A DNA stretch of 64,000 nt from Cyanoderma ruficeps. Taxonomy: Eukaryota > Chordata > Aves > Passeriformes > Timaliidae. The position numbers were made by a program, and so were the translations under genes. This document shows, in pieces, positions 11,641 through 22,932 of this stretch. Position 1 is the stretch's first letter; every line of letters begins with the position of its first letter. The DNA is taken from the NCBI GenBank assembly GCA_008694505.1, contig VZDJ01000045.1, forward strand, positions 427,295 through 491,294, given 5' to 3'. The notes beneath the pieces were generated by a model that had not been told where the DNA came from, did no database searches, and saw nothing but the letters and a program-made list of their open reading frames with translations.

Positions 11641-12899
11641 TGCATTATCCCTTGTTCCTCTGGTAGTGATTTTTCTTATATCACTGATCCTCTGATTGTG
11701 ATTTGAAATCAGTTAAGATATATATTAACTTTAATAAGAATAAAAGAAAATGGTGTGTCTCTAATGTCAAATATCAGGGTGCTTTTCATAGGTAATTCAA
11801 TCCAAATGGTGGGTTGGCCATGATCCCCAAAAGTACAAATCATTCTCTGAAGTAAAAAAAAAAAAGAGTGACATCTCAAAGTCTTTGAGTTAATATTGAG
11901 AATTTTTAGAACCAGAGTTTTTACAGAGATTATTGAGTATATTGTAAATGACCAATGCATTTCTAATCTTGAATGTAATAGGATAATTTTTCTGTAGCTC
12001 ATAGATGGAACAGTGTGCTTGTAAAACAATGTGCTTGTAATTTTTTTTTTTGGTCTCAGGATGCCCATATGTATGTGGTTTATTTTTCTTGGGGACCTAA
12101 AGCCAAATTGTTATCAGGAGTGAATAATTTTAAGCTGGAATGGTCACTCCATACATAGAATGTAATAAACAGATGCAAAAGCCACAGCACGTTTTTTATT
12201 AGAATTTGGAAAGTTTACATTTTCTTCTCATTTTTGATTGCCTGTCTCCTTTAATTTATTAACTTTGAGAACAAGAGCAGAATCTATGAATGGTAAGGAG
12301 ACAGAGTATTTTAAATGCAATGTGTCAGAATTAATGCAAGACAGTAGTCTTCAAGTTATGTCTAAGAATAATTGTGCTTAGTCATACAGAACTACTTCTC
12401 CAAACAATTTTTTGAAGGAATTTACTTTCCTCACTTATGGACACGATTATTTTTGTTTTATAAATATCTGCTCTTGAGGTGCCCCACCCTGAACACTGCA
12501 CCTAGCTCTGGGGCCCACTGTAGCCTGGTTTCGTGCCTGAGATGTTTTGGTTTTCTGAAATTATTTTCCCAGGGAATTTTCTGTAAACAAGAGACATGTT
12601 TTTGTAAACTGTATCTATGTTTTCATTCCTTTTCCTAGACGGGACTTCTTGATATCCCTCTGGTCTGGCCAATGTGATTGAAGAGGTTTGTCTTTTTGTT
12701 ATCAATCAGATTGGTCTGTGTAAAATAGTATATAAATATAGTATATAAATAGTATATAAGTATATACATCCCAAACATAAAGGAGTAATTTTCAGCCTCC
12801 TGAAACTCGGAGTCTGTGTCATTGTGGTGTACAACAGCATCAGCCCACAACACAAGAAAGATGTGGATCTGTTGAACCAGGCGAAGAGCCTCTAAGTTT
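11641..12899. other. Unique AT-rich sequence, no gene seen
   Basis: Frames at 11709-12068 (minus) and 12372-12638 (plus) lack domains and splice context. A short AT array with repeated ATAGTATATAA units lies at about 12725-12765. No element is recognised until the CR1 at 12900. Confidence 0.55.
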
Positions 12900-13238
12900 T
12901 TCCCAGGGCTGGAGCACCTCCCCTATGAAGGCAGGCTGAGAGAGTTGGGACTGTTCATCCTGGAGAAAAGGGGACTCCAAAGAAGGCCCTCCAGTACCTA
13001 AAGGGACCTTGCAAGAAGTCTGGAGAGGGACCTTTCACAAGGGTGTGTAGGGATAGGACAAGGGGAAATGGCCTTAAACTGAAGAAGGGCAGGTTTACAC
13101 TAGTTATTAGGAAAAAAATATTTTCTGTAAGAGTGGTAAGGCACTGCAGCAGGTTGCCCAGAGAGACTGTGGTCTCCCTTTCCTGAAGCTGTTCAAGACC
13201 AAGCTGGGTGGAGCTCTGAGTAATCTGGTCCAGTGACA
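12900..13238 (+). mobile_element. CR1 LINE, plus-strand 3'-region fragment without tail
   Basis: The sequence carries the familiar CR1 blocks in sense order: GGGCTGGAGCACCTCCCC at about 12906-12923, then CAGGCTGAGAGAGTTGGGAC, CTTCCAGTACCT-like text at about 12989, GGATAGGACAAGGGGAAATG at about 13051-13070, the TTAGGAAAAAAATATTTTCTG block, GGTTGCCCAGAGAGACTGTG at about 13152-13171, and CTGTTCAAGACCAAGCTGGG. It stops near 13238, before the usual GGTTGGAAC...ATTCTATG tail, so the 3' terminus was lost or replaced. It is the only plus-strand CR1 in the window. No open frame of use survives. Confidence 0.9.
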
Positions 13239-14196
13239 CATCCAGTCTCTTGGTCCAGTAACCTGGTCCAGTTTATATATAAGCCAATTCATCCTTTTCA
13301 GCAGCTGAAAATAAAATTATTCTATTTTAGGTGCAAAAAGGTAATGAGGTTTCTCTGTATGAGAGTGTGTATTATATTCTACCTTGTGCTGTGATGAAGG
13401 CTGTGTAAATGGGTATTTTTTTCTTCCTAGAAGAAAATTATTTAGTAGAACTAGCTAGATCTGTATGAGATTGTAAACCTTCATACAAACCCAGACCCTT
13501 TCCCTTTGGATCATTGATTTTCAGTTTCTACTGTACAAAAAACAGCTCAATTTGTCTCACTTATACTTCAGAGACAGAGAGCAGAGGGTGTGCCAGCAAA
13601 ACCACTCTTCAGACTCAGTACCAGTGAGCCACAGGGAACCCCCAAAAATCTTCCATTGCAGAGGTGAGGGGTGTCCTATCTTCACATGCCTTGTGTAACA
13701 GATGCCTGTGTGTATAAACAGCCCTTATCCCAGCCCATAATCCTTACCTCTTGTGCCTCAAAATCTCCTCTCCATCCTTCTGAGGATGAAGGGGGAGGGG
13801 GGTAAAGGGGAGGTGAGTAAGATGCCTGTATTTTCAAGTGTTTCAGTGTGAACACTAAATTGGGGAAATCCATTACTAAATTCATAATCATGAGTTGAAT
13901 TTCATGATTCTTATGGATCACTTGCACTTCCAGATATTCTACAATTATATGATTAAAAAATTCCTAGTGTGTTTTAAGGAACCCTCCCAATTATTGTAAC
14001 CTTGGTTTTCCTGGAAGAGGAATATGTTCTTGTGTTGGAAAAAAAGCAAATAAATATGGCTTTTGTTTTCTTAATGCTTGGAAAATGTTTGTCTAACTTG
14101 CCCCGAAATTAAAGTACAAAAAGAAGATAATTACTTTGGCAGGTCTTAATCCTTTATGCTTGTCCAAATTCAATAAATGCCAGCAGCTGACATACG

Positions 14197-14355
14197 CATC
14201 TATATGTATCTATATCAATCTATATCTAACCTATCTGTATCTATACCTAAACTATATCTAATCTATATCTATAAGTGTCTCTAAATATATCAATATCTAT
14301 TGATATCTATATTTATATCATCTATCCAGGTTTATCTATCTATATCTATATCTGT
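14197..14355. repeat. Degenerate (TATC)n / (TATATC)n array
   Basis: About 160 bases consist of interrupted CTATATCTATATC units with AACC and AAGTGT interruptions. The interruptions imply an old array that has lost perfect repetition. It is not a coding or structural-RNA feature. Confidence 0.9.
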
Positions 14356-17140
14356 AACTTCAATCCAATGCAAATGTTTCCTATAGCAACCCTGTATTTT
14401 AAGAATCTACATTATTAATTTTGATGTTTTGTAATTTAGCAGGATAACATTTCTTCTGTTACAGAATCACATAACTTGAGAAATTAATTCTTTTTCCTCC
14501 CATCTAATTCTCTCTAAGTAAGAAATGGGAAGTAAAAGGTGCCTAGAGTCTGGGCAAGGGGTAAAGACGAGCAGATATATTAATAACCCTGAAAAACTTA
14601 AGTGGTCAAACATGAGTGGGAAGAAGTATAAGAAGGATAAAATGTAGTTGCTTGGTAGAAAAGGCACTTTCCTTTTCCATATTTTTTCCAAAAACTTCTT
14701 TTAGTTTTTGTCTATTCTCTTCCTGAAGCTTTCCTGAGAACTAACAAAATTCTCAGTAATCAAACTCAGTACAGGTATTCGTAATACAACACAGTACAAC
14801 TCTAACAAAGGGCCAGAATCCTCACTCTTATTCCACTAGTGAGTGCAAAACACAATTGCCAGGTAGAGTTATTCATTTTCCCATGGAAACTGTAGAGTGT
14901 TTTGGGCAAATTCTGCCTAGTGGATTTTTAATTTTCATGGGGGATTTTTCATGATTCATTCTTTTATATAAACTCACTTTTAGTTATAACATCACCCATT
15001 TCACTGAAATAATATTTTCCCCTAGGCATAAGCAGTACACCAGTTCGTACTATAATTATCTTAAATTTGTCTCTTTTCTACAAAATGTCTATTATATCAT
15101 ACTAATTATTTTTTTTGTTTTGTTGATACTGCTATTTGTTTAGTTTTAATTGAATTCTACAAGTGATTTTTGTCATGGGACCTAGACGGCAAATTTTGTG
15201 AAAAACAGGAATGACATACCATCTTAAATGTGAGCACTCTTTCATGTCTCTTTCCAAGACAATTTTGAAATCACAAGGTTATAAATTGATAATCATCTAC
15301 AGAAGTTTTAGCAATATTCTCTTGAATAATCTCTTGATAGTATGACTACAGCCACGTGTATCACCTGCACAAAAGTATAAGTTGTCTGTCTATGCGGAGC
15401 CATTTGCTTTTCCTTACCTTTCTTTTAATGCCATTTCTGGTCAAGACCTACTAGAATCTCCTGATCATTGGTTTGGGTTTTTTGTGTATTTGGGTTTTTT
15501 TTTTGAATGGAGCTTATAACCTGCTCCCTTCACTAAATTTGGTAGAAGATACATGCCTAGGCCAAAAAATCAGGACCCCTTTTCCCAGCGAACTTTGACA
15601 ACAGTGTGGCTGAGAGGCAAGTGGACTGAGACTACCCTGTCACTTCTTGGCACAACCACTCTAAGTCACCAGATGCATGCTAGTTTTATAAATTATGTAA
15701 GGGATGCACCTACCACCCCAGAATTGGCTATTAGAAGAGCAGAGGGTTGAATTTTAATGTACCTTCATCATATTAAATTTTCGTAAGTATATTCTTAATG
15801 GCACCATCAAAATTTTTTAAGAATGACATAGAATTCATTTTTAGAGTAGCTTGAATTAACGAGATTTATTATTGGAAAAGTTTTAACTTGAGGTTTATTT
15901 AATTGGGTTGCTTTTATTCTTACAAAAATTGACAAAAATATTATTAATTTTTATGCGAATTTGAATCTTACATCTGCTCTTTTGCAGCCTAACATTGCAT
16001 AATGCTATCGAGTCTTCACATGAAGAGACTTGTGAAGCATCAGAATACGTAACTTTACATTACTGTTTTCACTTTACTAGGAAGGGCTTTTCCATTGTAA
16101 AGCAGATGTTTGTAGTGGAACAAGAGGAATGAGCTAAATACACCCAGTAAATGTTATTGTAAGAGTCACCTTAAATCATTGCTCTCTCTGGTCTTCAAGG
16201 ATTGTCAAGGCAAGCCCATAAGAAAAGTGTGACATAGTTGCCTTGCTATGCTTTATGCAATGACATTTATCAATACTGCAAAATCAGACAATGTCCTTTC
16301 TAGCAATGTTGCAAGAAGAGAAGCAGAGATCAATAATTCAAATGGCAAGCAGCCAGTCTTCCAACTTTTGAATTTTATGTTGATTATTTACATAAGATAT
16401 TGTTCACCCTTCTGAGTCTCTAACTGTGTATCTAGGGAAGCAGATTATCTCACATCTGCCTACTACAGGCCTATGGCATTTTTTTTCCACAGCATATGGT
16501 GTTTTGGGCTGCTATCATGGACCAGATATTGGGTCCAAAGGACAGGTCTTGTGTGCAATTAAAGTTTTGAGAGGGCATGCACAAAATTAAGAAGTAGTTT
16601 TTGGTGTGACAAATATTACTGCAAGAATTCCTCTGTATGATCTTTCTTTGGTTAAGCGTAATAATAATGTTTACTTCTGATGGCTTTGAGTACACACAAT
16701 TTTTTTCCCCACAATGAAAGCAATGGTTGCTTCTACCTTTTGTCCTGCTGCCAGTTTTTACTGGGCTGCTTGTTTAGTGGTTGAATGCCCTGTCTGTGTC
16801 AATTGTTTAATTTGAATTTTATGCATATTTAAAACAAAAACCCTCTGCATGTCCATTTTCTCATAAATTGATAGAAAATGCATATCTGTCCACATAATTC
16901 GTTCTTGTTATTAAATATTAGAAAAATTGTCCCATCTAAAACCAGAGAAATACTTTTAAAACTTTCTGTAATGTGTTTTTTGACTACCAGACTTAGCTGC
17001 CACTAGTACTGGCTTCTTGTAGATAGCTGTACTATATCAGCATTTATTACTTAACCACATTTGATGACTTTCTACAGGAAACAGCAAAATAGTGGTCTTG
17101 AGCACATATCAGTTTCAGTAACTAGTGTGCATAAAGTACT

Positions 17141-17214
17141 GTGTGTGTATGCATATATGGGTACACATATATATATGTTTTTAGTCTGTGTGTGTGTCTG
17201 CATGCATACATACA
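17141..17214. repeat. Alternating TG / TA dinucleotide patch
   Basis: Runs of GTGTGTGT, ATATATATAT and TGTGTGTGTGT are separated by a few bases, followed by GCATGCATACATAC. The purine-pyrimidine alternation is continuous enough to be a possible Z-DNA-forming patch, which is inference only. Confidence 0.8.
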
Positions 17215-17643
17215 GATTCATATGATGTCCATACATTTTTCATGCAGTTGGTGACTGCTGGTACTCAAGTGTTCTGATTTCTGCAGAGAGGTTTTCAGAC
17301 CACTCAGTACCTGAAAAGTTGACTGCACAGGGTAAGTCAGATTAGGTGAAAAATTCTATGGTTAAATGGGAAACAAGTGTTCAGAAAATATATATATTCT
17401 GATTTATTTATTTTCTTTTACCATTTATCCATAAAGATATCCTGCTTTTGATGACAGTGTAATTCTATTTTATATTTTCTCAGGCTTTCTTGTCTGATTG
17501 ACACAACTTCAGATCAAGGCAGTCTCTGTGTAATATTGCATCAGACATTGCTTTCAAACCGTACTACCTGTTGTTAATTCTGAGGGAAAAGTAAAAGTGC
17601 CAGCATGAAATAGAGAACATTCTTTGCTGAAAGCGGCAGAATT

Positions 17644-18480
17644 AGAATCACAGAATCATGAAGGCTGGAAATAACCTTTGAGATTATTCAGCTCAGCCAT
17701 TAATATAGCGCCAGTATGTTCACAATTAAACAATGTTTCCAAGTGCAACATTTCCACTCCTTTTGAACACTTCCAGGGGTGGTGATTTCACCACTTTCCT
17801 GGGCACCCTATTCCACTGCCTGGCCACACTTTCAGTGAAGAATTTCCTCCTAATATCCAACCTAATACTCCTCTGGCACAACTTCCTACCCATGAGGGCC
17901 CAATGAGGCCATTTCCTACCCTCCTTGTTGCTTGGGAGGAGAAACTGAACTCCATCTCTTTAAAACCTCCTTTCACGTAGATGCAGAGAGTGATGAGGTC
18001 CCTCCATATCTTCCTTTTTTTCCAGGCTACGTCCTCCCAGCTCCCTTAGCTGCTCCACACAAGACTGCAGCTCTGATGCTCTTCTCTGGACATGCTGCAG
18101 CACCTCAACCCTCTTCCTAGTAGTGAGGGGCTCAGAAACAGACACAGAACTCGAGGGGTGGCCTCAGAAGTACCAAGTACAGGGCAGACCATAGAATCCC
18201 TCTTCCACTGATCACACCATTTCTGATACAGACCAGGATGCCACTGGCTGGCTTGGCCCCCTGGAAACACTTGTGGCTCTTGTTCAGCTGGATGCTGACC
18301 AGCTTCCCTAAGTCCTTTTCACTGGGCCGCTTTCCAGTCACTCCGCCCCCAGCCTGTGGTGCTGCAAGAGGTTGTTGTGATCCAAGGAAAGGACACAACA
18401 CTTGATTTTTCTGCACCTCAAACAATTGACCTTGGCCCATCAATCCAGCCTGTCCAGATCCCTCCACAGAGCCTACCTAC
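17644..18480 (-). mobile_element. CR1 3' portion (end of ORF2 region, 3' UTR and tail)
   Basis: The plus strand reads the reverse complement of known CR1 blocks. These include 'ccaggggtggtgatttcaccac', 'cactttcctgggcaccctattcc', 'ccaggatgccactggctggcttggcc', 'cccagcctgtggtgctgcaag' and 'cccatcaatccagcctgtccagatccctc' near 18436-18466. The order is continuous up to about 18480, where the match I recognise stops. The minus-strand frame at 18132-18467 lies wholly within this piece and is not a host gene. Confidence 0.9.
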
Positions 18481-19463
18481 TGTGTTATGGGGTCTTAATT
18501 CTGCTCTCCATCTCCTTCTTCCATCTCAAGCTGCTGCATACCCAGAGGACAACTGGTCTTCTTATTTAAGTTTGGGTCAAAGCAGGCATTCCCGTACCTC
18601 AGCCTTTTCCCTGTCCTTGTCTGAATGTTTCCTACTACATCCAGTAAAGGATGGAGATTCTCCTTGGACCTCTTGTTGCTGATGCATTGGTAAAAATATT
18701 TTTCATTACTTTTTATAGTGCTAGCCAGATGAAGTTTGGATTCTCGCCTTTCTAATTTTCTCCCTGCATAACTTCATGACATCTCTGTAGTAATTTTGAT
18801 GTGGTTGTTCCTTCTCCCAAAGGTGATACACTCTTATTTTCCCCGGGAGTTCCAGCCAAAGCTCTCTGTATATCCAGGCCAGTCTTCTTCCCTGCTCTCA
18901 TCTTTTGGCACATGGGGACAGCCTGGTTCTGTGTCTTTAAGATTTCCTTCTTAAAACATTTCTAAAATTCCTAGACTCTGATGCTCTTCAGGACTGCTTT
19001 TCAGTCTCCCAAACAGAAAAAAATCTTGATATCCAACATGGGAGTTTTGCTGACCTTACTACCTCAAGAACCAGAAACTGCATAATTTCATTTTCCCTGG
19101 GCACAAGATGACTTCCAACCATCCCATCATCCACCAGTCCTTTCTCAGATCACAAGCAAAAGGTTCAGCAAGTGCCTCCCCAAGATGGGTCATACATGAG
19201 CTGTGTCAGGAAGCTCTCTGCCACACACTTTCTGTCACCTTCACTATTGCTTCCTCTCCACTGTTCTGTTTCCAGCAGACATCTGATAAATTGGAAGTCC
19301 TCCATGATAACAAGGGCTAATGACAATGAGACTTCTCCCAGCTGTCTACAGGATATTTCTTCTGCTTCTTCATCCTTGTTGGCTGGTCTATAACAGAATC
19401 CCCCCAGGATGTATGTCTTGTTGACTGTCTCCTGATTCTTACCCACAAACACTCAACCCTATC

Positions 19464-19807
19464 TGACAACAATTGGCAGAGAGACATGGACTCCATGGGT
19501 TGTGCACATGAAGCCGTTTATTGATACACCTAGCTGAGTTTATATACCTTTTCATTACATAACAAGTAATATTGCCAAGTACATTGCTCAAGCCTTGCCT
19601 CACACTAACTTACACAGGCATGTGCTGTCTTATCTAAGTTTTGATTGTTAAGCACGTATCGTACCAAGCACATCACTGTCTCTTGCATCCCTTTCTCAAA
19701 CTTATGCTTTCAGTTGCCAAAGCTTGTGGCCTACTAATGCTAACATGCCCATTTCTGTCATGAGTTGAGCAGTGCTCCCAGCTCGGCTCTCTAGCTGTAT
19801 TCCCACA
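19464..19807 (-). mobile_element. Solo LTR, class-II (ERVK/alpharetrovirus-like) type, nested in CR1
   Basis: On the minus strand the element begins TGTGGGAATACAGC and ends TTGTTGTCA. It is 344 bp long and is flanked by perfect 6-bp direct repeats CCTATC (19458-19463 and 19808-19813). Removing it rejoins the CR1 text ACTCAACCCTATC to ATTATCATTAATCTCTAG, as expected for CR1. The layout is compact: a TATATAAA box (plus-strand TTTATATA, 19539-19546) and an AATAAA signal (plus-strand TTTATT, 19517-19522) about 16 bases downstream. This resembles short avian alpharetroviral LTRs. The 6-bp duplication also fits class II. It is younger than the CR1 it interrupts, and there are no viral genes. Confidence 0.9.
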
Positions 19808-19918
19808 CCTATCATTATTATCATTAATCTCTAGACAATTGAAATACTGCCTATAATACACAACTACTCTACTGCCTCTTTTCCCTCCTAAACAGCTTAT
19901 AGACATCCACTGATCCGC

Positions 19919-19945
19919 TGCAGTTGTGCAGTTGTGCAGTTGTAT
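19919..19945. repeat. Short tandem GCAGTTGT triplication
   Basis: GCAGTTGT occurs three times in a row (spacing 9) inside the CR1 endonuclease remnant. This is a local slippage expansion that shifts the old reading frame. Confidence 0.75.
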
Positions 19946-20129
19946 GACTCCAGCTGTATCACATCAAGACTGTCATGACAACTAGGTCGCAGTTTTTCAG
20001 TTGCATCATGGCTTACAGTTCCTTCTGTTTGTTGCCCATACTACAAGCATTGGTGTAGATGAACTTAGTTGGGTTATTGTCTTTCACTGGGAAAACTCTA
20101 ATTCCTGCACGACCATTCTCAGATGCTTC

Positions 20130-21379
20130 CACAGTTGCCAGCACATTGTTAACCCTTGATTTCTTGCTGCCACGAGGATCTCCATCCCCTACTTCTACCA
20201 AGACAGCAGACTGAAGGACCTATCTAACACACTGTCTCTCAAAAAGTGAAATGCCACCAATAGTCGTATCTCAAATGACCATGATTTTTTCCTCTTCCCC
20301 CTTCAATTCAGAGCTTAAAGTCCTGAACCCTAAAACCTTTTCCCTCTTTGAGGCAGGCGTGCCCCATCTGTTGCCAACAGGCCTGATGCTGTGTAAACCC
20401 ACTCATGACCAAAGCCAATCCATGATCAAAACCTCCCAAATTCTGACACTAAGCTCAGATTCAGCTATAAATATGTACAACTTTCTTTGTTCTAGCCCTG
20501 TCATTTCCTGCAGCAGGCAGAATGGAAGATAAGATCCCTTGTGCTCCAAATCTCTCAGTCAGTCATCCTTAGATGGTTGAGGTTCCTCTTGATAGTCCTC
20601 AGACTTCTTGTTAGAACTTCATCACCCATCTGAAAAAACAGTAATGGCTAATAACATCTATTACCCTGGGCCCTAGGAAGGCAGCAGACATCCCTATGGG
20701 CTAGGTCCCATTGGCTGTTAGGCTGGATCTTTTACTCCCCACAGGAGGGAGTCACCAATGACAACTACCCTCCTTTTCATCTTCACTGACATGGGGGTAG
20801 ACTGACTGGCCTTAGGCTGACAGCTTGGTTGTGCCTTCATCCCCATTGCTGTGTATCTGGCCCTCAGGTTCCAGAGCCTCATATATATTGAGGGCACTTT
20901 AGTGGCTGGGAGGGGATTCACCTGCTACCCCTAAGAGAAATCCGATTCACTGTGTTTTTGTTGCTCCTAAACCCCTATTGCTGACCTGCCCTTTTAGGTT
21001 CCCTCCTTTAAGCTGGTAGTAAAGATGGTAGGTGATTTTTCCCTTCTGGTGATTCAGCTGGCTGATGGTAGGCAATGGCTCCACCAATCAGTCTTTTGCT
21101 CTGAGTCCCTGATAGTTCTTTCTGCTTCCTCTCTTAGCTCTGCGACAAGGCTGAGCAGATCATCCACCTGGTCTGGTCACACCTCACACAGCTGTTGACT
21201 CCACTGCCCTCCAACACCAGTGCCAGGCTCTGGCACACCCTGCAGCCTGACACCTGGACAGCTGCATGCTTTTGTGAGATCTCTGTCTGTGTCACGACAT
21301 CTTTTCTGGTAATAGCACTGTGCCCAGGAGATACCAGACCTGAGTTCCTTCCAAAGAGGGTGTGACCACTGACTTCCAT
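20130..21379 (-). pseudogene. CR1 ORF1 remnant with GDSL esterase motif and Cys-rich N-terminus
   Basis: The start is MEVSGHTLFGRN at 21379. It is followed by the CR1 ORF1 signature KDVVTQTEI, then a Cys pair pattern GCRVCQSL ... NSCVRCDQ (within 21379-21134) that matches the zinc-finger-like N-terminus of the family. Further on, RRVVVIGDSLLWGVK at about 20778-20734 preserves the catalytic-block GDSL motif of the esterase domain found in CR1 ORF1 proteins. The segment between (about 21130-20930) is frame-broken. The protein is thought to bind RNA and lipid-like substrates in related elements, but here it cannot be made intact. Confidence 0.85.
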
Positions 21380-22373
21380 ATCACTTTACTAAGAATTCCC
21401 CCCTAATTAGGAACCCACAGATTAGAGGAGACCAGAGGCTGTAAACCAAATTCTAGTGCAAACCTCCTTGTACTGTTCCACAACTATTTGTGTTGCAGCG
21501 ACTCTGATTCCCATCATTGATATCTCCTCTCTTTTTAAAAAATGATGCTACCATAAGAAAGGCTGTTGGCCAGCAGGATATGTACAGGAAACGTTTATAA
21601 GTCTTCAGTATTTTTCTTTCTCATTAATACTCCAAGCACAGTGAAATGTGTCTATAAAATCTAGCTGAAGTACTGTGAATTGTTCTATTCTTTCTGCAGC
21701 AGTCAAAACACTGTCAATACTGACGTGAGATGACACCAAAATATGTTGGGAAAGCCTTGTGAATACTAGTCTTTTCAGACAAGGGGGCTCTTTAAAAAGA
21801 AGCTTCTGTCAAAAATCCAATTTGAAATCTTCCTTTTGCTTTGAATTATACAGAAGACATCTTTGAGGAACATGACCTGCTTTACGTCATTCAAAGGCAT
21901 AATACAGGAGAAAATTTTTCTTTTCATCTGACCCTGTGGGAGATGTTATACATCTTCAGTGCAGGTGACTTGGTACTGATACAGGAGATGACACATAAAT
22001 GGAGTGACATCATTCACAACTGGTGATTAAATAATTCCTAGGGACTCACAAAATAATTCTGCAGAAAAAGAAAATTGTGACTAGATGATAATTGGAGCCT
22101 ACATGCTCCCCTATTCTGAGTTCATTTTTTCCCTGAACATGGTATCCCTGCATCTAGTCTTTATAACAGTAGATTCAATATTAACTTTGCTTGTTTTTGT
22201 TACTATCAATGATTTAAATGATTGGTTTATGCGTAAGCAAGTGAAGTAGTTCTCTTTGTCAGAAGAATATATATTACATCTTATTCTTCTAGAGACCTTT
22301 CATTCTAGGACATGTTTTATTGACACTTTGAGGACATTAACCTAGTGCACCCATATGCTGTATTTTTATGATA

Positions 22374-22394
22374 ACCTGGTTATGATAACCAGGT
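22374..22394. repeat. Perfect palindrome, 10-bp arms, 1-nt centre
   Basis: ACCTGGTTAT at 22374-22383 and its exact reverse complement ATAACCAGGT at 22385-22394 flank a single G. The motif also reads as two adjacent GATAACC-type words. It belongs to no recognised element. Confidence 0.9.
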
Positions 22395-22805
22395 AATTTG
22401 GGAGCAGAGGAGAACAAAGGACAGTGACAGATATGGATAGCAGAAGTCCTTGATTCTTGGACACTGTTTCTGGTGACGAGATTCAGACACTTAATGTTTT
22501 CTATGGGCAGTAAATGTTTTGTCGCATCCATGACCTGAAAACAGCATTAATTGTAGAGTTTCTGAGAGAAAATGTTATAAATTAAAGCTAATAGGAAATA
22601 GATATCCTAATAAAAAGAAAATAGTTGCAGCATCTTTGCTGTGGTTAACAATTCTGCATTTTGGACTTCATAAAAAGACTGGCATTGGTTTTTAATTTAT
22701 TCTTACCTTCAGGGAGTTATGATATGCAAAGGAAGTGCGCAGTAACGAAGAAAGTGTCAGATTGTAATTTTACTGTTAAGATTTTTCTATATTTAAAATT
22801 GCTCA

Positions 22806-22851
22806 TTTAACCTGAACATGAGAGAAACTTTAACCTGAACATGAGAGAAAG
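22806..22851. repeat. 23-bp tandem duplication
   Basis: The unit beginning TTTAACCTGAACATGAGAGA occurs at 22806-22828 and again at 22829-22851, with only the last base differing (C versus G). The near identity suggests a fairly recent duplication. Confidence 0.92.
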
Positions 22852-22899
22852 GGTAAACCCTCCACAGTGTTCTCTGGTATACCTAACTTGTAACAACCA

Positions 22900-22932
22900 G
22901 TTAGTACCAGTTAGTACCTAACTGGTACTAAC
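22900..22932. repeat. Perfect hairpin, 15-bp arms, 3-nt loop
   Basis: GTTAGTACCAGTTAG at 22900-22914 is the exact reverse complement of CTAACTGGTACTAAC at 22918-22932, with loop TAC. The left arm itself contains two overlapping CCAGTTAGTAC words, so direct and inverted repetition are combined. The stem is too short for a standard microRNA precursor. Confidence 0.93.

Larger units (their letters stand above)
13239..17643. other. Unique sequence with two microsatellite patches
   Basis: Directly after the CR1 there is a triplicated GGTCCAGT motif (about 13227-13273). Beyond that the stretch is AT-rich and featureless apart from the TATC-type array at 14197-14355 and the TG/TA patch at 17141-17214. 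Frames at 13682-13927, 14467-14691 and 15553-15750 show no domain and are not called. Confidence 0.55.
18560..20066 (-). pseudogene. CR1 ORF2 endonuclease domain remnant
   Basis: The endonuclease start is recognisable as FIYTNACSMGNKQ at 20063-20025. The later segment CYRPANKDEEAEEI and FLTQLMYDP lies in the frame 19452-19165, and the linker LCREKIRKA lies at about 18740-18770. In the family the endonuclease nicks target DNA during retroposition. Here the usual GDFN motif reads EDFQ and the SDH-type motif position near 19090 no longer reads SDH, so catalytic residues are lost. The domain is split by the 344-bp LTR at 19464-19807, and its reading frame also contains stops. The reverse transcriptase that should follow is missing. 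Confidence 0.85.
17644..21385 (-). mobile_element. Long CR1 LINE with reverse transcriptase deleted and an LTR nested inside
   Basis: Read from right to left, this is a near-5'-complete CR1. It holds ORF1 (about 21379-20130), the ORF2 endonuclease (about 20066-18560, split by an LTR), then a jump to the last part of the element and the 3' tail AGAATCACAGAATCATGA at 17644-17661. The reverse transcriptase that should lie between the endonuclease linker and the 3' region is absent. The join falls in about 80 unassigned bases at 18480-18560. All frames are broken by stops and shifts, so the copy is dead. One element with an internal deletion is the simplest reading. Two neighbouring copies in the same orientation cannot be excluded. 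Confidence 0.88.

Noticed and set aside
14197..14355. Repeated CTATATC units considered as a CRISPR-like array
   Set aside because: The units are 4-6 bases with no regular spacers. It is a decayed microsatellite in a eukaryotic genome.
18132..18682. Frames of 108-111 codons on both strands
   Set aside because: They fall in the CR1 3' portion and the deletion joint. The wording matches CR1, not a host gene.
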